Below are positions 53,453 to 61,320 of a stretch of 64,000 nucleotides of DNA, one piece after another. Origin of the DNA: Segatella copri DSM 18205. Lineage in GTDB: Bacteria; Bacteroidota; Bacteroidia; Bacteroidales; Bacteroidaceae. A program made the position numbers and the translations under genes. The notes beneath the pieces are model-generated. The model did not search any database and had not been told where the DNA came from. It saw nothing but the letters and a program-made list of their open reading frames with translations. Each line of letters begins with the position of its first letter. Positions within the stretch are counted from its first letter, which is position 1. The stretch lies in contig NZ_CP102288.1 in assembly GCF_025151535.1 (NCBI RefSeq), forward strand, positions 2,613,501 to 2,677,500, in the 5' to 3' direction.

Positions 53453-54721
53453 TCATTTCTCAAACTCCACAATATAAGTAAAGCGCCCCCACGGAGAACG
53501 GCAATAAGCATCTTTGCTACCCTTAGGAACATAGAGAACAATCTTCCTAAAACTAAGAGCCTCAAAGATATCATCCATCGTCACCTTCCAAATTGCATTT
53601 CCCAACCTAGGTGGCGTCTTGCTACGGAAATATATACTCTCCAGATTAGGACTGCCGTCAAAGACATGTTTCATCACGTGCAACTTGGGATTATCTGGCA
53701 TCACGACCCGCTTCAGGAAAGGATGCACAGCAAAAGCACTATCCTCCAACTCATCTACACGATAACTCACACCCTGATATTTCACGGTAGCTGGTATCTC
53801 GATGACAGAATCCCGGTCATTGGCAGCACTTACTGTAACCAAACCGCCACCCCACGACTTATATTCCAGGTTGCCAACAGTAAACTGAGCAACCACATCG
53901 TATAGTATCTCTGGCTTTACCACCTTATTATATAAAACAATACCTGATGTGCCCAAAACTAAAAAAGCGAGAAGACAGTTTAAAGCTATTAGGCGACGAT
54001 GAAGCGACTGAATATGCATCCTTAAAGCTAACACATTAGGATACCGATACTCTAAAGGAAGAAAACATCTCTTGACAGCCCAACGGCAAGACCATCCCAG
54101 CCGCATCTCCTTCAAGATGACTCCCAGGCTGTAGATATCATTGCGCACATCAGGCACACTCTCCTCCTGCTGCTCAGGCGAAACATACCCTTCGGTACCG
54201 GCAGGGCTCTTCAGAATGGTATAGCTATCGGCATCAGAGAGCCCGAAATCAATCAACTTGATCGTACCTCCGTTACGGGCTATCATGATATTGGCAGGTT
54301 TCAGGTCGCGATGCACAATCTGCTGATTGTGCACATACTCCATCACCTGCAAAAGCTGGCGGGCTATCTGCCTGCGTTCAAAACCGGAATGCCCTTGGGT
54401 GAGCCATTCTTCAAGCGTCACACCATCTATCCATTCCATCACGATACATCTGCCGTATCCCTCAACTTCCTCCAACCCTTCAACCTTCACAATACCGGGA
54501 TGGTCAAGGCGGGCTAGGATGTCGTATTCCTTCTGCTGAAGCTGCAGGAAGATAGAATCATAACACACATCAGGCTTCAACGATTTCAATATCCACCACT
54601 GACCGTTGCGCTTGGCACGGAGCAGGACATTAAAACCGCTGGTAGAGAGCTCGGAGATTTCCGTGAATCTATCCGAAACTGCATCTACAGGAGACAATAT
54701 AAAACCTGATACTTGCGTCAT
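53453..54721 (-). CDS. Hanks-type Ser/Thr kinase fused to a BspA-like repeat domain
   Basis: 422 residues from the ATG reading MTQVSGFILS. The kinase domain (about 18-235) keeps Lys46 (WILKSL), the HRDLKPANI catalytic loop (137-145), DFG (158-160) and SPE (181-183). The glycine-rich loop is short (STSGFNVLLRA). A membrane helix follows (about 245-266, LIALNCLLAFLVLGTSGIVLY), and the outer part carries BspA/LRR_5-like segments (VIEIPATVKYQGVSYRVDELEDSAF, LKRVVMPDNPKLHVMKHVFDG, KIVLYVPKGSKDAY). The layout fits a transmembrane receptor kinase with the repeat domain outside the inner membrane. The -7 box is only 6 bp upstream, so the mRNA may be leaderless. Confidence 0.87.
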   Translation of the reverse strand: MTQVSGFILSPVDAVSDRFTEISELSTSGFNVLLRAKRNGQWWILKSLKPDVCYDSIFLQLQQKEYDILARLDHPGIVKVEGLEEVEGYGRCIVMEWIDGVTLEEWLTQGHSGFERRQIARQLLQVMEYVHNQQIVHRDLKPANIMIARNGGTIKLIDFGLSDADSYTILKSPAGTEGYVSPEQQEESVPDVRNDIYSLGVILKEMRLGWSCRWAVKRCFLPLEYRYPNVLALRMHIQSLHRRLIALNCLLAFLVLGTSGIVLYNKVVKPEILYDVVAQFTVGNLEYKSWGGGLVTVSAANDRDSVIEIPATVKYQGVSYRVDELEDSAFAVHPFLKRVVMPDNPKLHVMKHVFDGSPNLESIYFRSKTPPRLGNAIWKVTMDDIFEALSFRKIVLYVPKGSKDAYCRSPWGRFTYIVEFEK

Positions 54722-54726
54722 AAGTG

Positions 54727-54734
54727 CAAAGATA
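54727..54734 (-). promoter_or_regulatory. -7 box of the kinase gene
   Basis: TATCTTTG on the minus strand, ending 6 bp before the ATG. No good -33 element. The predicted start of transcription falls at or within a few bases of the start codon. Confidence 0.55.
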
Positions 54735-54808
54735 ATACTTTTTGTGAAGAAACAGAAGAATTTAAAATAATTTTTGCATAACAATATGGATAACTCATGA
54801 AAAAATAG

Positions 54809-54816
54809 TATCTTTG
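54809..54816 (+). promoter_or_regulatory. -7 box of the epimerase gene
   Basis: TATCTTTG followed by CACCC, 30 bp before the ATG. No clear -33 element. Confidence 0.6.
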
Positions 54817-54846
54817 CACCCAAAATTGCAATTTTATTAATAATTA

Positions 54847-55842
54847 ATGAAGATTCTAGTAACGGGTGCGTCGGGCTTTATCGGCAGCTACATCGTGGAA
54901 GAGGCCTTAAGACAGGGCATGGAAACCTGGGCGGCAGTACGCCCTACCAGTTCCAGAAAGTATCTGCAAGACGAGCGCATCCATTTTATCAATCTCAATC
55001 TTTCTTCAGAGGAAGAGTTGGAGAAAGAACTCGCCCCGCACGAGTTCGACTATATAGTGCATGCAGCCGGCGCAACGAAGTGCCTGCATGCAGAGGACTT
55101 TTATAAGGTAAACACAGAGGGAACCAAGCATCTGGTGAACGTCCTTCTGCGCCTCCAGATGCCTATCAGGCGATTTGTCTTTGTCAGTTCGCTCAGCATC
55201 TTTGGAGCCATCCGCGAAGAGCAGCCTTATCAGGAAATCTCAGAACATGATACTCCTAAGCCTAATACAGCATACGGAAAGAGTAAGCTGGAGGCAGAAC
55301 GCTATCTGGACAGCATCGGCAATAACTTCCCTTATATCATCCTCCGCCCTACAGGAGTTTACGGTCCTAGGGAGAAAGATTATTTTCTCATGGCGCAGAG
55401 CATCAAGCAGCATGTTGACTTTGCTGTAGGATTCAAGCGCCAGGACATCACCTTTGTATATGTACAGGACGTAGTACAGGCTGTATTCCTGGCTCTGGAT
55501 CATGGAATGAACGGCAGGAAATACTTCCTCAGCGATGGAGAAGTATATCAGTCGGCCGCTTTCAGCGACCTGATAAAAAAGGAGTTAGGCAATCCTTGGA
55601 TACTACGCATCAAGGCACCTGTCTGGGTATTGCGCATCGTAACCTTCTTCGGAGAGTATCTCGGAAGGATGACGGGCAAGATGTCGGCCCTGAACAATGA
55701 CAAGTACAACATTCTGAAACAGCGCAACTGGCGATGTGATATTGAGCCAGCCATGGATGAACTGGGCTATCATCCTCATTATCCACTGGAAAGAGGTGTG
55801 AAGCTCGCCATCAAGTGGTACAAGGATAACGGATGGCTGTAA
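54847..55842 (+). CDS. NAD-dependent epimerase/dehydratase
   Basis: 331 residues, extended SDR. The Rossmann loop is GASGFIGS (7-14), the active site YGKSK (Tyr143, Lys147) comes after VFVSSLSIFG, and ILRPTGVYGPREKDY and IVTFFGEYLGRMTGK are typical C-terminal segments. Such enzymes modify nucleotide sugars or related substrates; the exact reaction cannot be told. A PAP2 gene follows after an AT-rich repeat stretch, and the wider neighbourhood encodes lipid and LPS functions, so an envelope role is plausible. Confidence 0.88.
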   Translation: MKILVTGASGFIGSYIVEEALRQGMETWAAVRPTSSRKYLQDERIHFINLNLSSEEELEKELAPHEFDYIVHAAGATKCLHAEDFYKVNTEGTKHLVNVLLRLQMPIRRFVFVSSLSIFGAIREEQPYQEISEHDTPKPNTAYGKSKLEAERYLDSIGNNFPYIILRPTGVYGPREKDYFLMAQSIKQHVDFAVGFKRQDITFVYVQDVVQAVFLALDHGMNGRKYFLSDGEVYQSAAFSDLIKKELGNPWILRIKAPVWVLRIVTFFGEYLGRMTGKMSALNNDKYNILKQRNWRCDIEPAMDELGYHPHYPLERGVKLAIKWYKDNGWL

Positions 55843-55845
55843 ACT

Positions 55846-55938
55846 AGTTAATAGTTAAAAGTTAATAGTTGATAGTTGATAACGGCTACACCGTATAGCG
55901 AGATTGCCCTATAAACTGTAAACTATAAATTATAAACT
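55846..55938. repeat. AT-rich imperfect inverted repeat (TTAATAGTT/AACTATAAA type)
   Basis: The left part has several TTAATAGTT/TTGATAGTT units and the right part AACTGTAAACTATAAATTATA, in opposite sense. Similar short runs occur before murI (near 35606) and after the MsbA-like gene (near 60305). Confidence 0.55.
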
Positions 55939-55948
55939 AATAAGAAGC

Positions 55949-56938
55949 GTGATAAAAGATTATTTCAAGATAGACAAGAACCCGAAGAAGGGACTGATGA
56001 CACTGGAATGGGTCATGCTGGGATATATGGCAATCACCATTATCACCATGCTCTTTACCTACACAAAACTCGTAAACCCGGAAGCTATGCTCTGGGGACG
56101 ACTGAGAGTGCTCGTCATGACCATCGCTCTTTGGGCAGTATACCGCATGATACCTTGCCGCATCACCAAGATGGTGCGCATCATTGCCCAGATGGCTTTG
56201 CTTGCCTGGTGGTATCCCGACACCTACGAAATCAACCGCATGTTCCCCAACCTCGACCATATCTTTGCAGGTTGGGAGCAGGATCTTTTCGGATGTCAGC
56301 CCGCCCTGCTCTTTGCCAAAGCCCTGCCTTGGGCTGTAGTAAGCGAACTGATGTCGATGGGCTACTTTATGTATTATCCGATGATTGCATTGGTTTCATT
56401 CTATTATTTCTTCTGTAGATATTATGAGGCTGAAAGAGCTGCATTCGTCATGCTCACCAGTTTCTTTATCTACTATCTCATCTACATCTATGTACCGGTA
56501 GTGGGTCCGACCTTCTACTTTGATGCAGTAGGGATATCAGAAATAACCAAAGGCATCTTCCCGGCTTTGGGCGATTACTTCAACACCCATACTAACTGCC
56601 TGCCGACACCGGGCTACACCAATGGAATCTTCTACCAGCTTGTAGAGGATGCCAAGAACGCCGGCGAGCGTCCTACTGCCGCTTTCCCAAGTTCGCATGT
56701 GGGCGTGAGCACCATCTGCATGCTCCTGGTCTGGCATACCGGCAACCGAAAACTGCTATACGTGATGCTGCCATTCTACATCTTCCTGTGTCTGGCTACC
56801 GTATATATTCAGGCGCATTATCTCATCGATGCCATCGCCGGCCTCATCTCTGCCGTTGTCATCTATTTTGTATTGATGGCAGTATCGAAGGGAATGATAG
56901 AGCATCATACTCCTTCTTCGCGACTGAGATTCAGATAG
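55949..56938 (+). CDS. PAP2-family membrane phosphatase
   Basis: 329 residues from a GTG start (55949) read as MIKDYFKIDKNPKKG; an ATG 16 codons later is possible. Six or more hydrophobic helices are visible. PAP2 motif C2 is PSSH (247-250, AFPSSHVGVS) and motif C3 has His290 and Asp294 (HYLIDAIAG); the first motif is degenerate. The family dephosphorylates lipid phosphates such as undecaprenyl diphosphate, phosphatidate or lipid A, or acts in inositol-phosphoceramide synthesis. The chain is longer than simple PgpB proteins and resembles the inositol-phosphotransferase (AUR1-like) subgroup in layout. The substrate is open. Confidence 0.82.
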   Translation: MIKDYFKIDKNPKKGLMTLEWVMLGYMAITIITMLFTYTKLVNPEAMLWGRLRVLVMTIALWAVYRMIPCRITKMVRIIAQMALLAWWYPDTYEINRMFPNLDHIFAGWEQDLFGCQPALLFAKALPWAVVSELMSMGYFMYYPMIALVSFYYFFCRYYEAERAAFVMLTSFFIYYLIYIYVPVVGPTFYFDAVGISEITKGIFPALGDYFNTHTNCLPTPGYTNGIFYQLVEDAKNAGERPTAAFPSSHVGVSTICMLLVWHTGNRKLLYVMLPFYIFLCLATVYIQAHYLIDAIAGLISAVVIYFVLMAVSKGMIEHHTPSSRLRFR

Positions 56939-56991
56939 TTACATATTTTAATTACAATAACATTATAAACGAATAGAATTCATCTAGAACA

Positions 56992-58326
56992 ATGAAGAAA
57001 CTATTTATTGAGACTTATGGCTGCCAGATGAACGTGGCAGACAGTGAGGTAGTTGCCTCTGTGATGCAGATGGCTGGCTACGAAATCTGTGAGAAAGAAG
57101 AAGAGGCTGATGCCATCTTCCTGAACACCTGCAGTATCCGCGAGAATGCAGAGAACAAGATTTATCATCGCCTCGACACCCTCCATGCTGAGCAGAAGAA
57201 GGGAAGAAAGGTGATTCTCGGCGTTTTGGGCTGCATGGCTGAGCGCGTGAAGGATGACCTCATCCAGAACCACTATGCCAATCTCGTTTGCGGACCAGAC
57301 AGCTATCTCAACCTGCCGGATATGATTGCGCAGTGTGAGATGGGTACCAATGCCATCAACATCGAACTCTCTAAGACTGAGACTTACCGCGACATCGTTC
57401 CTCAGCGCATCGGTGGCAACAGAGTGAGCGGTTTCGTAAGCATCATGCGTGGTTGCAACAACTTCTGCCACTACTGCATCGTGCCTTATACCCGTGGACG
57501 TGAACGCAGCCGCGATGCTGAGAGCATCCTACGTGAGGTTCGCGATTTGCAGCAGCGTGGCTTCAAGGAAGTTACCCTGCTTGGACAGAATGTAAACAGT
57601 TATGGTCTCTCGCCATCGGGCAAGCGCGAGGAAGGCAGTCTTTCCTTCGCAGAACTCCTCCACATGGTAGCCCAGGCTGTACCGGATATGCGAGTACGCT
57701 TCACCACCTCTAACCCAGAGGATATGACCGAGGACATCCTCCACGCCATTGCCGAAGAACCAAACCTCTGCAAACACATCCACTTCCCTGCACAGAGCGG
57801 AAGCAACAAGATTTTGAAGCTGATGAACCGCAAATATACCCGTGAGGAGTATCTGCAGCGCATCGCCGACATCAAGCGCATCATTCCGGGCTGTGGCATC
57901 ACCACCGACATCTTCGTAGGTTATCACGACGAGACCGAGGAAGACCATCAGGAAACTCTCTCGCTGGTAAAGGAAGTAGGCTTCGACAGCGCCTTCATGT
58001 TCAAGTATTCAGAGCGCCCGGGCACCTATGCCGCCAAGCATCTGCCAGACAACGTTTCTGAGGAAACCAAGATAGCCCGCCTCAACGAACTTATCAAGTT
58101 GCAGACCGAGGTGAGTGCCGAGCAGAACAAGAAGGATGAGGGCAAGGTATTCACCATCCTCATCGAGAACTTCAGCAAGCGTAGCCGCGAGCAGATGATG
58201 GGTCGAACAGAACAGAACAAGGCGGTTGTCATCGATAAGGGCAACCACCACATCGGAGAGTTCGTGAAGGTTCGCATCACCGGTTCTACCTCTGCTACTC
58301 TCTTCGGAGAAGAAGTAAAGGAGTAA
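56992..58326 (+). CDS. miaB: tRNA-2-methylthio-N6-dimethylallyladenosine synthase
   Basis: 444 residues. The N-terminal UPF0004 domain begins ETYGCQMNVADSEVV with three conserved cysteines (TYGC, NTCSIRE, LGCMAER). The radical SAM cluster motif is CNNFCHYCIVPYTRGRERSR (about 155-175), and the C-terminal TRAM domain ends KVRITGSTSATLFGE. It adds a methylthio group to A37 of tRNAs reading UNN codons. A hairpin after the stop overlaps the promoter of the next gene. Confidence 0.96.
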   Translation: MKKLFIETYGCQMNVADSEVVASVMQMAGYEICEKEEEADAIFLNTCSIRENAENKIYHRLDTLHAEQKKGRKVILGVLGCMAERVKDDLIQNHYANLVCGPDSYLNLPDMIAQCEMGTNAINIELSKTETYRDIVPQRIGGNRVSGFVSIMRGCNNFCHYCIVPYTRGRERSRDAESILREVRDLQQRGFKEVTLLGQNVNSYGLSPSGKREEGSLSFAELLHMVAQAVPDMRVRFTTSNPEDMTEDILHAIAEEPNLCKHIHFPAQSGSNKILKLMNRKYTREEYLQRIADIKRIIPGCGITTDIFVGYHDETEEDHQETLSLVKEVGFDSAFMFKYSERPGTYAAKHLPDNVSEETKIARLNELIKLQTEVSAEQNKKDEGKVFTILIENFSKRSREQMMGRTEQNKAVVIDKGNHHIGEFVKVRITGSTSATLFGEEVKE

Positions 58327-58400
58327 ACCCAAACTCTTCAGAACAGCTTTTTCTGAATAAAAAGACTCTTCTGAAAGAAAAAACAGAATATAAACAAGAA

Positions 58401-58426
58401 AAACCGCCAAAAGTTTGGCGATTTTC
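58401..58426 (+). terminator. Terminator of miaB overlapping the next promoter
   Basis: CGCCAA/TTGGCG stem with a 4-nt loop and an ATTTTCTT tail. The TTTG -33 element of the exporter gene is part of its right arm. Confidence 0.65.
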
Positions 58427-58445
58427 TTAAAAAGCACTATATTTG
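58414..58445 (+). promoter_or_regulatory. Promoter of the MsbA-like gene, nearly leaderless
   Basis: TTTG, 20-bp spacer, TATATTTG. The -7 box ends only 5 bp before the ATG at 58451, so the transcript should start at or next to the start codon. Confidence 0.75.
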
Positions 58446-58450
58446 CACCT

Positions 58451-60304
58451 ATGAAGGAATTCTTGCAAATTTTACGCCGATTCGTCCCTCCATACAAGAA
58501 GTATCTGGGACTGTCAATCCTGTTCAATATCCTGTCTGCGGTATTGAACATCTTTTCGTTTGCAGCTTTGATACCAATCCTGCAAATCCTGTTCCAAGTA
58601 GATGGTGGTATCCGTGTCAACGAGTATATGCACTGGAATGGAGATTGGGGTAGCATCAAGGAGGTTGCAACCAATAACCTGTATTATTATATTCAGGAGT
58701 TTATTGTTGTCCATAGTGCATCAACAGCCCTTTTGGTCATCGGCATATTCCTAGCCTTCATGACATTCCTCAAGACGGGAGCCTATTTCCTCTCGTCAGC
58801 CACCATCATACCTATCCGTACAGGTATCGTAAGAGACATCCGCAACCAGATTTACCAGAAGATAAACAGTCTCTCGCTCGGTTTCTTCAGCGAAGAGCGC
58901 AAGGGAGATATCATTGCCCGCATGAGCGGTGATGTGCAGGAAGTGGAGAACAGCATCATGTCGTCGCTCGACATGCTCTTCAAGAACCCTATCCTGATCC
59001 TCTTCTATTTCGTTACGCTGATCTGCATCAGCTGGCAGCTCACCCTCTTCACCATCCTCTTTGTACCACCTTTCGGCTGGTTCATGGGAGTAGTGGGCAA
59101 GAAACTGAAGGCACACAGTATCGAGGCACAGGCACTTTGGAGCGACACGATGAGTATGGTAGAAGAAACGCTGGGCGGCCTGCGCATCATCAAGGCTTTC
59201 TGTGCAGAAGAAAAGATGAACAAGCGTTTCAATCAGGTTAACAGCAGCTACCGCGACAACATCATGCGTGTAAATATCCGCCAGCAGATGGCACACCCGA
59301 TGAGTGAGTTCCTGGGAACCATCCTCATCGTAGTGGTATTGTGGTTTGGCGGTATCCTGGTTCTGGATTACGGAAGAATCGACGGTCCTACTATCATCTT
59401 CTATCTCGTGATGCTCTACAGCATCATCAACCCGCTGAAGGAATTCTCCAAAGCGAGTTACAATATCCCAAAGGGATTGGCAAGTATGGAGCGTATCGAC
59501 AAGATTCTGCAGGCTGAGGTGGAAATCAAGGATAAGGAGAACCCTGAGCATATCAGCAGCTTCGAACATCAGATAGAGTTCCGCCACGTTTCCTTCGCCT
59601 ATACCGACCGAAAGAGCGCCGAACTGGTTTATGTATTAAAGGATATCAATCTCGTGATACCAAAAGGCAAGACTGTTGCACTTGTTGGTCAGAGCGGTAG
59701 CGGTAAGAGTACGATGGTAGATTTGATTCCTCGTTACTATGATGTACAGGAAGGCGAGGTGCTGATTGACGGCATTAATGTGAAAGACCTTGCCGTACAT
59801 GACCTTCGCATGCTGATAGGAAATGTAAACCAGGAGGCTATCCTCTTCAATGCAAGCTTCAAGGATAACATCCGATTCGGCAAGACCGATGCTACGGATG
59901 AGGAAATAGCCAATGCAGCTAAGATAGCCAATGCTTACGAGTTCATTACCAAGTCGGAGCATGGTTTCGATACAAATATCGGTGACCGAGGCGGCAGACT
60001 TTCCGGTGGCCAGCGCCAGCGTGTCAGCATCGCCCGTGCCATCCTCAAGAATCCTCCTATCCTCATCCTCGATGAGGCAACATCAGCCCTCGATACCGAG
60101 AGCGAGCGCCTGGTTCAGGATGCCTTGGAGAAACTGATGAAAACCCGTACCACCGTGGCTGTGGCTCACCGATTGAGTACCATCAAGCATGCCGATGAAA
60201 TCTGCGTATTGCACGAGGGTAAGATTGTGGAGCGCGGTACCCACGATGAACTGATTGGAAAAGACGGATATTACAAGAAGTTGCATGATATGCAGCAGGT
60301 GTAA
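58451..60304 (+). CDS. MsbA-like ABC exporter (membrane and ATPase domains fused)
   Basis: 617 residues from the ATG right after the promoter; a longer frame begins inside the promoter and is rejected. Six membrane helices occupy about 15-330. The nucleotide-binding domain has Walker A GQSGSGKST (about 411-419), signature LSGGQRQRVS (about 516-525), Walker B ILILDEATSALD (about 537-548) and the H-loop VAHRLST. It works as a homodimer. Its neighbours, an LpxL-like acyltransferase and an LPS-kinase-like protein, suggest that it flips lipid A or LPS core (MsbA role), though drug exporters look alike. Confidence 0.9.
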   Translation: MKEFLQILRRFVPPYKKYLGLSILFNILSAVLNIFSFAALIPILQILFQVDGGIRVNEYMHWNGDWGSIKEVATNNLYYYIQEFIVVHSASTALLVIGIFLAFMTFLKTGAYFLSSATIIPIRTGIVRDIRNQIYQKINSLSLGFFSEERKGDIIARMSGDVQEVENSIMSSLDMLFKNPILILFYFVTLICISWQLTLFTILFVPPFGWFMGVVGKKLKAHSIEAQALWSDTMSMVEETLGGLRIIKAFCAEEKMNKRFNQVNSSYRDNIMRVNIRQQMAHPMSEFLGTILIVVVLWFGGILVLDYGRIDGPTIIFYLVMLYSIINPLKEFSKASYNIPKGLASMERIDKILQAEVEIKDKENPEHISSFEHQIEFRHVSFAYTDRKSAELVYVLKDINLVIPKGKTVALVGQSGSGKSTMVDLIPRYYDVQEGEVLIDGINVKDLAVHDLRMLIGNVNQEAILFNASFKDNIRFGKTDATDEEIANAAKIANAYEFITKSEHGFDTNIGDRGGRLSGGQRQRVSIARAILKNPPILILDEATSALDTESERLVQDALEKLMKTRTTVAVAHRLSTIKHADEICVLHEGKIVERGTHDELIGKDGYYKKLHDMQQV

Positions 60305-60345
60305 TTGAGTAAAGAGTTAATTGTTAAGAATTTATAGTTTTACAG

Positions 60346-61269
60346 ATGGTTAAGATTGTTTATGCATTCTTTTATGCAATATCGCTGCTGCCTTTCAGGC
60401 TGCTCTATTGCATTGCCGATTTCGAGTACTTCATGATGTATCGCGTCATCAAGTACCGCAGGGGTATTGTGCGTAAGAATCTCACCAGCTCTTTTCCTGA
60501 GAAATCAGAAGAAGAGATTATCGACATCGAGAAGAAGTTCTATCGCTGGTTCAGCGATTACTTCTTCGAGGCTGTCAAACTGCTCAGCATCAGTGACAAG
60601 GAGTTGCACCAGCGATTTCAGGTCATCAACAGCGAGGAAGTGGAGCAATGTTTCCTGGAAGGTCAGAACGTGGCAGCTATCCTGGGCCATTACTGCAACT
60701 GGGAGTGGCTTTCGTGCGTGGGCATCGAACTGCCCAAGTCACGCAAGATAGGCCTCATCTATCACCCTCTGCGTAACCATGCCTTCGACGAGCTCTTCAA
60801 GCGCATCCGTTCTCACGAGGAGAATGGCGTGGTGGTGCCCAAGAAAGAAATCCTCCGCTATCTGGTGGATTACAAGCGCAAGGGCATCATGAGCATCTTC
60901 GGCTACATCAGCGACCAGGGTCCCAAGTGGGAGAACATCCACCTGTGGCTTCCTTTCCTCAACCATCCCGAAACCCCAGTGTTTACGGGTGGCGAGAGAA
61001 TCATGAGAAAGATGAACGATGCCGTGTTCTATGTAGAGATGTCCCGCCCTAAGCGCGGCTACTACACGGCAACCTACAAACTCATCACCCGCAATCCGAA
61101 CTCCCTGCCGGAGCACGAGATTACTCGTCGCTTCTTTCAGATGCTAGAAGAAACCATCCGCAAGAATCCACCTTATTATTTATGGACGCATAACAGATGG
61201 AAGCGAACCAGGGAGGAGTTTGATAAGCGATATGAGGTGGTGAAGGGGAAAGTTGTACCGAGAGAATAG
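60346..61269 (+). CDS. LpxL/HtrB-family lipid A acyltransferase
   Basis: 307 residues. A short hydrophobic N-terminal anchor (YAFFYAISLLPFRLLYCIADF) precedes the acyltransferase core with the H-x4-D/E catalytic pair as HYCNWE (115-120), VVPKKEILRYL and YISDQGPKWENIHLWLPFLNH. It would add a late acyl chain to lipid A at the inner membrane. It starts 41 bp after the exporter gene and is probably co-transcribed, which supports the lipid A assignment for both. Confidence 0.9.
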   Translation: MVKIVYAFFYAISLLPFRLLYCIADFEYFMMYRVIKYRRGIVRKNLTSSFPEKSEEEIIDIEKKFYRWFSDYFFEAVKLLSISDKELHQRFQVINSEEVEQCFLEGQNVAAILGHYCNWEWLSCVGIELPKSRKIGLIYHPLRNHAFDELFKRIRSHEENGVVVPKKEILRYLVDYKRKGIMSIFGYISDQGPKWENIHLWLPFLNHPETPVFTGGERIMRKMNDAVFYVEMSRPKRGYYTATYKLITRNPNSLPEHEITRRFFQMLEETIRKNPPYYLWTHNRWKRTREEFDKRYEVVKGKVVPRE

Positions 61270-61320
61270 AGTTGTTCCAAGAGAAATAGAGTTTATCTTA
61301 ATAATAGAAAGGGTTACAAG

